DNA of 64,000 nt. It comes from Actinomycetota bacterium (GTDB lineage Bacteria; Actinomycetota; Acidimicrobiia; Acidimicrobiales; Ilumatobacteraceae). The notes beneath the pieces were generated by a model. The model ran no database searches, was not told where the DNA came from, and saw only the letters and a list, made by a program, of their open reading frames with translations. The translations under genes and the position numbers were made by a program. This document shows positions 59,852-64,000 of the stretch, piece after piece (within the stretch, counting starts at the first letter, position 1; each line of letters starts with the position of its first letter). The stretch spans positions 62,001 through 126,000 of the forward strand of contig VGAC01000005.1 of assembly GCA_016870865.1 (NCBI GenBank), in the 5' to 3' direction.

Positions 59852-60073
59852 GTGGCTACTTTCAATCCCGAGGAAATGATCGTCCGGTTTCGTGAGCGTG
59901 CTGCCTCCGTGAAGCGGCGTCCGTTGCCCCCGGTGGCCGGAGAAGAGCGTCAGTTGTTCTTGCAGCAGGCGCAGGTCGACTTCCAGGACTTCGCAATCAT
60001 CGGTGACGCGACTGCGACGGTCGAAGACGGTGTGCTCGTCCTGCGCGTCGACATGCGCGGCGACGGCGCGTGA
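59852..60073 (+). CDS. small soluble protein, 73 aa, unknown
   Basis: A 73-residue protein without a recognised family. It has a charged helical first half (FNPEEMIVRFRERAASVKRR) and a second half with beta character (DFAIIGDATATVEDGVLVLRVD). It ends in a GTGA overlap with the first EamA transporter gene, so it is translated with the transporter. A role tied to the transporter is possible but unproven. Confidence 0.55.
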   Translation: MATFNPEEMIVRFRERAASVKRRPLPPVAGEERQLFLQQAQVDFQDFAIIGDATATVEDGVLVLRVDMRGDGA

Positions 60074-60981
60074 CCGAAGCGCACGGTCATTCCCACGACT
60101 GGGCGCTGGCCGCCTGCTTTGTTGGTGTCATCGCTTGGAGTTGTGGCCCGCTGATGGTCCGGGGCATCACGGCCCCGGTTGCGGCATTCACTTTCGTGCG
60201 GCTGGTCGTCTCGGTCCCCGTCATGGGCGGGTCCGCCGCCATCGCGGGGCACCGTCTGACATTGTCGGTCTTTCGCGGCAGTTTGGTGCCCGGGATCTTT
60301 TTCTTCCTGTCGATGGCGACCGGTTTCACTTCGTTCCAGCACACGTCGATCGCGAACGCGACGCTCATCTCGTCGATGCAGCCCGTACTCATGCTTCTGG
60401 TTGCGCCGCGACTCTTTGGTGAGAAGCCCACTGCACTGCGGGTTCTGCTTTCGGCCGTGGCCCTGGGCGGAGTCTCGATGGTTGTTCTCGGCGCGGCATC
60501 GGACGGTGAGGCGTCGTTGGACGGTGACTTGTTCGCTGTCGCGAACCTGGTCACCTGGAGTGCCTACTTCGTCTTTGCCAAGCAAGCCCGCGACAAGGGT
60601 GTTCACCCCTCGGCCTTCCTTGCGGGAACATTCACGACGGCGGCGATTCTGGGTTTGCCGTGGGTGCTGATCGCATGGCCCGACTTCGGCGCGATCGGAG
60701 AAAAGGACCTGTTGCTGATCGCAGGGCAGGTTTTTGTTTCGGGCTTGTTCGGTCACACGCTCATGACCTGGTGCGCCCGCTTTCTCGACATCACGCTGGT
60801 GTCCTTGATCAATCTCTTGAGTCCCGCCATCTCGATGGCGGGGGCGTGGCTGATCTACGACCAGTCGATGCGGGCGGTGCAAGTCGTCGGGGCAACCGTC
60901 ATGCTGGGGTCGATTGCATTCGTGGTTGCAACGCGTTCTACGACGGTGGTTCGCGCTGACGAGGGACTGCTGGCCGATTGA
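60070..60981 (+). CDS. EamA/DMT-superfamily transporter (copy 1)
   Basis: A 303-residue membrane protein with about ten helices built from two EamA repeats. It opens with a histidine-containing TEAHGHSHDW stretch. The first repeat has GPLMVRGITAPVAAFTFVR, and the second has KQARDKGVHPSAFLAGTF. Family members export amino acids, metabolites or other small solutes. The stop overlaps a TTG start of a second EamA gene (TTGA). Substrate unknown. Confidence 0.87.
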   Translation: MTEAHGHSHDWALAACFVGVIAWSCGPLMVRGITAPVAAFTFVRLVVSVPVMGGSAAIAGHRLTLSVFRGSLVPGIFFFLSMATGFTSFQHTSIANATLISSMQPVLMLLVAPRLFGEKPTALRVLLSAVALGGVSMVVLGAASDGEASLDGDLFAVANLVTWSAYFVFAKQARDKGVHPSAFLAGTFTTAAILGLPWVLIAWPDFGAIGEKDLLLIAGQVFVSGLFGHTLMTWCARFLDITLVSLINLLSPAISMAGAWLIYDQSMRAVQVVGATVMLGSIAFVVATRSTTVVRADEGLLAD

Positions 60982-61853
60982 AAGAGGCAGTCGACAAGCC
61001 GTCACATCCGCTCGCGTTGTGGGCCGTGTTCGCCGGGGTCTTGTGCTGGGGCTGGGGCGCCGTCATCGTCCGCGGCATTTCCGCGCCGTTCATGGCGTTT
61101 ACGCCCGTTCGCATGTTGATCGGGCTTCCCATCATGGCGACCATTGCCTATGCGTCGGGCGGTCCCCTGACGCGCGCGGTGTGGCGCGTGTCCCTGGTGC
61201 CGTCGCTCTTCTACACGGCCTCCATGTTGTGCGCGTTCGCCTCGTTCCAGAAGACATCGATTGCGACGGCGACCCTGATCGTGTCGCTGAACCCCATTGC
61301 ACTGCTCGTCATCGCGCCGTTTGTCCTCAAGGAACGGGTGACGAAACAAAAGGTCCTGTGGTGTCTGGTCGCCGTGGGCGGTGTGTCGCTGGTGGTCGTG
61401 GGCAAAATGAGCGGGGGCGCAAACACCCTCGAAGGAGACCTCTACGCAGTTGGGAACCTCATTTTTTGGACCGCCTACGCAGTTGGCACGAAGCGTGTTC
61501 GCGACACGGGCGTCCACCCCTTCGCTTTCCTCACCGTTGCCAGCGCCGTCTCGGTCGTGTTGCTGTTTCCACTCGCATTCGCCACGGGTGCCGACTTCCA
61601 TGAGATCGGCGGCAACGATTGGTGGCTGATGCTGTTGCAACTTGTGGTGGCCGGTGTGATGGGTATGGGCTCCATCGCGTGGGCAAATCGCTACATGGAT
61701 GCGACCCTCGTGGCGCTCTTGGGCCTCGGGAGTCCCGTGCTCTCGAGCATCTTTGCCTGGTGGATTTTCGAGCAGTCGATGACCGCGGTGCAGATCCTCG
61801 GGGCCGGCGTGATGCTCGGCGCCGTCGGTGTTGTGGTGACCCGCAAGATCTGA
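60978..61853 (+). CDS. EamA/DMT-superfamily transporter (copy 2)
   Basis: A 291-residue, about ten-helix paralogue of the preceding gene. It shares segments such as VIVRGISAPFMAFTPVRMLIGLPIM and KRVRDTGVHPFAFLT with copy 1. The start is TTG at 60978, overlapping the previous stop; it has no histidine stretch. Tandem full-length copies may function as a heterodimer or export different solutes. No terminator is evident right after it. Confidence 0.87.
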   Translation: MKEAVDKPSHPLALWAVFAGVLCWGWGAVIVRGISAPFMAFTPVRMLIGLPIMATIAYASGGPLTRAVWRVSLVPSLFYTASMLCAFASFQKTSIATATLIVSLNPIALLVIAPFVLKERVTKQKVLWCLVAVGGVSLVVVGKMSGGANTLEGDLYAVGNLIFWTAYAVGTKRVRDTGVHPFAFLTVASAVSVVLLFPLAFATGADFHEIGGNDWWLMLLQLVVAGVMGMGSIAWANRYMDATLVALLGLGSPVLSSIFAWWIFEQSMTAVQILGAGVMLGAVGVVVTRKI

Positions 61854-62078
61854 CCCCCGACAGGCCCATGGGCACAGGGCTCCGCAGGGTACCGACCCGG
61901 CGGCCATGCGGGGAGTGCGGTCCGACGCCCGCGTCTCCCGCTTTCCCTTGCGGGGAGGGGTCTGCGTGACTGTCGTCACGGAAATCCACCACTTTCCCGG
62001 GAGGCCGGCGTACAGTCGGTTTCAGGCGGAGCTTCCCCAACCGGCAGAGCCGGGAGGGTGTCTAAGGAGGTAACGCCC
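61854..62078 (+). other. intergenic region with promoter-like sequence and leader hairpin
   Basis: This is the longest gene-free stretch in the window. It contains a TACAGT hexamer (about 62011-62016) as a possible -10. A short hairpin CCGGC-AGA-GCCGG (62041-62053) follows in the leader, and then the strongest Shine-Dalgarno of the window, AAGGAGG (62064-62070), before the ATG at 62079. I see no open frame with good codon bias in the first 150 bases. Confidence 0.5.
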
Positions 62079-62381
62079 ATGTACACGATGGCACTCGTCA
62101 TCCTGATCGGTCTCGTCGCTCAGACGGTTGTTTCCGTCGCCACGGACCACATTCCCTTCCTCAAGAAGATTCCGATCATCAACAAGGGTGAAGGTTGGCT
62201 CATCGCCGCCTGCATCCTGCTCGTATGGCTGATGGACGTTTCGGTGCTCGGCACATTCATGGGCGCTGAGGGTGCCCGTCTCGAGGCATGGGTCGACATC
62301 GTCGGCTCGGGTCTTGCGGTTGCGGGCTTCACGCACGTGACGACGAACTTCCAGAGTTTCCTCGCGCGCCTGCGCTACTGA
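62079..62381 (+). CDS. small three-helix membrane protein, unknown
   Basis: A 100-residue protein I do not recognise. Predicted membrane helices are residues about 4-22, 45-67 and 75-93. A basic FLKKIPIINKGEG loop lies between the first two, and a short basic C-terminus follows. The architecture is holin-like in size, but nothing else of a phage is nearby. A near-perfect Shine-Dalgarno nine bases before the ATG and a strong terminator after the stop define a single-gene transcription unit, which suggests high expression. Confidence 0.7.
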   Translation: MYTMALVILIGLVAQTVVSVATDHIPFLKKIPIINKGEGWLIAACILLVWLMDVSVLGTFMGAEGARLEAWVDIVGSGLAVAGFTHVTTNFQSFLARLRY

Positions 62382-62408
62382 TCCACACACAAACACGCAC
62401 CTGACCAA

Positions 62409-62460
62409 GGGGCGGTGTCGCGCGGGTTCCCCCCTCCGCGCGGCACCGCCCCGAGGGTTT
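62409..62460 (+). terminator. strong intrinsic terminator
   Basis: Arms 62409-62425 and 62436-62452 form a 17-pair stem (one pair is G-U) with a 10-base loop. GAGGG and a short T run follow. It ends the unit of the small membrane protein and insulates the tRNA gene downstream. Confidence 0.85.
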
Positions 62461-62518
62461 TGTGGGCTTCGATCGGGGTGGCGGCGCGGCGTTTCGGGGC
62501 TACCATTTGCGCCGTTAC

Positions 62519-62594
62519 GCGGACGTGGCTCAGTTGGTAGAGCATCACCTTGCCAAGGTGAGGGTCGCGGGTTCGAATCCCGTCGTCCGCTCCA
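62519..62594 (+). tRNA. tRNA-Gly (anticodon GCC)
   Basis: A full cloverleaf with acceptor GCGGACG/CGTCCGC, D-arm TGGCTCAGTTGGTAGAGCA and anticodon loop TTGCCAA (GCC). The T arm has GGTTCGAATCC, and discriminator T plus encoded CCA end the gene. TACCAT (62501-62506) lies 12 bases upstream as a likely -10. Confidence 0.96.
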
Positions 62595-62618
62595 GGTCGG
62601 AAGTGGGAATATTGGCGG

Positions 62619-64000
62619 GTGCGGCCGAACGTTTTGCTGATCACCCTCGACCAGTTCCGAGGTGACTGTCTGTCGGTGGCGGGGCATCCGCTGGTCAAGA
62701 CACCGAATCTCGACGCGCTGGCGGGACACGGTGTGCGACTCTCACGCCACTACAGCCAGGCGGCACCCTGCGCGCCCGGCCGTGCATCGTTGTACACGGG
62801 CATGTACCAGATGAATCACCGGGTGCTCGGCAACGGGTCACCCCTCGATGGATCATTCGACAACGTGGCGCTGATGGCCCGCCGCGCAGGGTTTTCACCG
62901 GCCCTCTTCGGCTACACCGACCAGGCCGTGGATCCGCGCGACACGACGGGCCCCGACGATCCGCGGTTGTCGACCTACGAAGGGGTTTTGCCGGGCTTTG
63001 ACGTTGCACTAGATCTCACGGGGCCGCACGCACCCTGGACACGGTGGCTGGGGGAACGCGGTCACGATGTCACGGTTGGTCACGTGAAGTTGTTGTCGAC
63101 GGAGAACGAGCGTGCCGCCGAGCACAGCGTCTCGAGCTTCCTCACCGATTCGTTCGGCGAGTGGCTCGATGAGCAGGGTGCGGGCTGGTTCGCTCACCTC
63201 AGTTATCTGCGTCCACACCCGCCGTACCGCGCGGCCGGCGAGTTTGCGACCATGTACGACCCCGACGAGGTTGGCGACCCGATCGAACCCGCGTCCCAGC
63301 GCCACGAACTGCACGACTTGATGTTGACGGTCAAGGAGACGGCTGCACCGGCCGAACAGTTCCGTGTGCGACGCATGCGCGCTCAGTACTACGGAATGAT
63401 TTCAGAAGTTGACTCCCAACTGGGTCGTGTGTGGCAGATGCTGCGTGCGCGGGGGGACTGGGATTCGACGATCATCCTTGTCACATCCGACCACGCTGAA
63501 CTCTTGGGCGACCATGGTCTGCGCAACAAGGGAGGTTTCTTCGAGCAGTCGCAACACATTCTCGGCATCCTGAGCGCACCGGGGTGCGCTTCAGCGGGTC
63601 ACGTGGTTGAGTCATTCAGCGAGAACGTGGACCTGTTTCCCACGCTGTGCGACCTGTTGGGTCAGGAAATTCCCCTGCAGTGCGATGGGCGCAGTCTGGT
63701 CCCGCTGCTGGCGGGTGAGGAACCCCCGTATTGGCGTGATGCGGCGCACTGGGAATACGACTGGAGCCCGATCGTGCTGCCCCTCGGGGATTTTCCCTGG
63801 CCACATGACCGGCGGTTGTCGACGTACTCGCTCGCCGTGCGTCGTGATGCGACGCACGCATACGTGCAGTTCGGCGACGGGACATATTTGTGTTTTGACA
63901 TCGCAACCGACCCCACGTGGCGAACGGTGGAGACGAGTCCTTCTGTGGTGTTGGAAAAAGCACGGGCGATGCTGCAGTGGCGAATGAACCATGCTCGACG
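62619..64000 (+). CDS. sulfatase-family hydrolase, 3' end outside the window
   Basis: The frame is open from GTG at 62619 to the window edge (460 codons). The N-terminus VRPNVLLITLDQFRGD is the metal-binding strand of the alkaline-phosphatase superfamily. The formylglycine-type motif is CAPGRASLYTGMY with Cys51; the fourth position is Gly rather than the usual Ser of C-x-P-S-R. Later ligands are in VTSDHAELLGDHG, and the lysine in GLRNKGGFF follows. The layout resembles phosphonate monoester hydrolase and choline-sulfatase types. It starts 24 bases after the tRNA gene. No maturase is in view. Confidence 0.9.
   Translation, partial: MRPNVLLITLDQFRGDCLSVAGHPLVKTPNLDALAGHGVRLSRHYSQAAPCAPGRASLYTGMYQMNHRVLGNGSPLDGSFDNVALMARRAGFSPALFGYTDQAVDPRDTTGPDDPRLSTYEGVLPGFDVALDLTGPHAPWTRWLGERGHDVTVGHVKLLSTENERAAEHSVSSFLTDSFGEWLDEQGAGWFAHLSYLRPHPPYRAAGEFATMYDPDEVGDPIEPASQRHELHDLMLTVKETAAPAEQFRVRRMRAQYYGMISEVDSQLGRVWQMLRARGDWDSTIILVTSDHAELLGDHGLRNKGGFFEQSQHILGILSAPGCASAGHVVESFSENVDLFPTLCDLLGQEIPLQCDGRSLVPLLAGEEPPYWRDAAHWEYDWSPIVLPLGDFPWPHDRRLSTYSLAVRRDATHAYVQFGDGTYLCFDIATDPTWRTVETSPSVVLEKARAMLQWRMNHAR

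Noticed and set aside
62079-62381. Reading the small membrane protein as a phage holin
   Set aside because: Size and helices fit, but there is no endolysin, integrase, att site or other phage gene near it.

Overview
The window looks like a chromosomal segment of a high-GC actinobacterium. By gene content and the order folC-ndk-mreBCD-mrdA-rodA-rne-rplU-rpmA-obg-proB it resembles the Acidimicrobiia more than streptomycetes or mycobacteria, but this placement is inference. Genes are dense on both strands. I see no insertion sequence, prophage, CRISPR array or replication origin. The longest stretch without a gene is about 225 bases (61854-62078), so no gap exceeds 300 bases.

Layout. 1-2007: a cut VOC-fold gene behind a 57-residue protein (minus), a 3-hydroxyisobutyrate-dehydrogenase-type enzyme and an SDR. 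2004-3254: class III aminotransferase. 3288-6798: a complete dTDP-L-rhamnose set (long rmlA, rmlC, rmlB, rmlD). 6803-8845: DUF554 membrane protein and a DEAD-box helicase. 8990-16645: an oxidative block with an SDR, ferredoxin, cytochrome P450, two closely similar Rieske oxygenases, a HAD hydrolase, a Baeyer-Villiger-type flavin monooxygenase and a nitroreductase. 16646-23105: tRNA-Gly, DedA, glycerol-3-phosphate dehydrogenase, GH4 alpha-galactosidase plus galactokinase, a VOC protein and an SMP-30 protein. 23128-28798 (minus): a five-gene dipeptide/oligopeptide ABC importer with a hairpin after the binding-protein gene. 28987-33454: upp, tRNA-Pro, a small KOW-like protein, tig, clpP, clpX. 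33470-43768: folC, ndk, the elongasome genes mreB, mreC, mreD, mrdA and rodA, RNase E/G, L21 and L27. 43775-48900: dgt, obg, proB, murJ. 48937-57391: MoxR ATPase with a VWA partner, histidine phosphatase, SDR and GMC oxidoreductases, metallo-beta-lactamase-fold protein, SURF1, kinase-like phosphotransferase and DUF4262. 57398-64000: SET-domain protein, SAM-class riboswitch with metX, two small proteins, two EamA transporters, an orphan small membrane protein, tRNA-Gly and a sulfatase that runs off the right edge.

Expression signals. A recurring pattern is a TANNNT hexamer ending 6-8 bases before a start codon, with no Shine-Dalgarno sequence. This is the arrangement of leaderless actinobacterial transcripts, and it fixes several otherwise doubtful starts (307 minus, 3288, 9958, 14500, 34773, 44929 minus, 48937, 55852, 59564, 59852). 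Genes inside operons are coupled by 4-base ATGA, GTGA or TTGA overlaps, and in two cases apparently by CTGA, where CTG is the only start that gives a complete N-terminus.

The most unusual items are: a leaderless mini-ORF ending one base before glpD; a long hairpin that would cover the metX start below the SAM aptamer; a 17-threonine run inside MreC; CTG starts; a bacterial SET-domain protein; tandem Rieske oxygenases beside a P450/ferredoxin pair; and an unrecognised 100-residue membrane protein in its own well-defined transcription unit.
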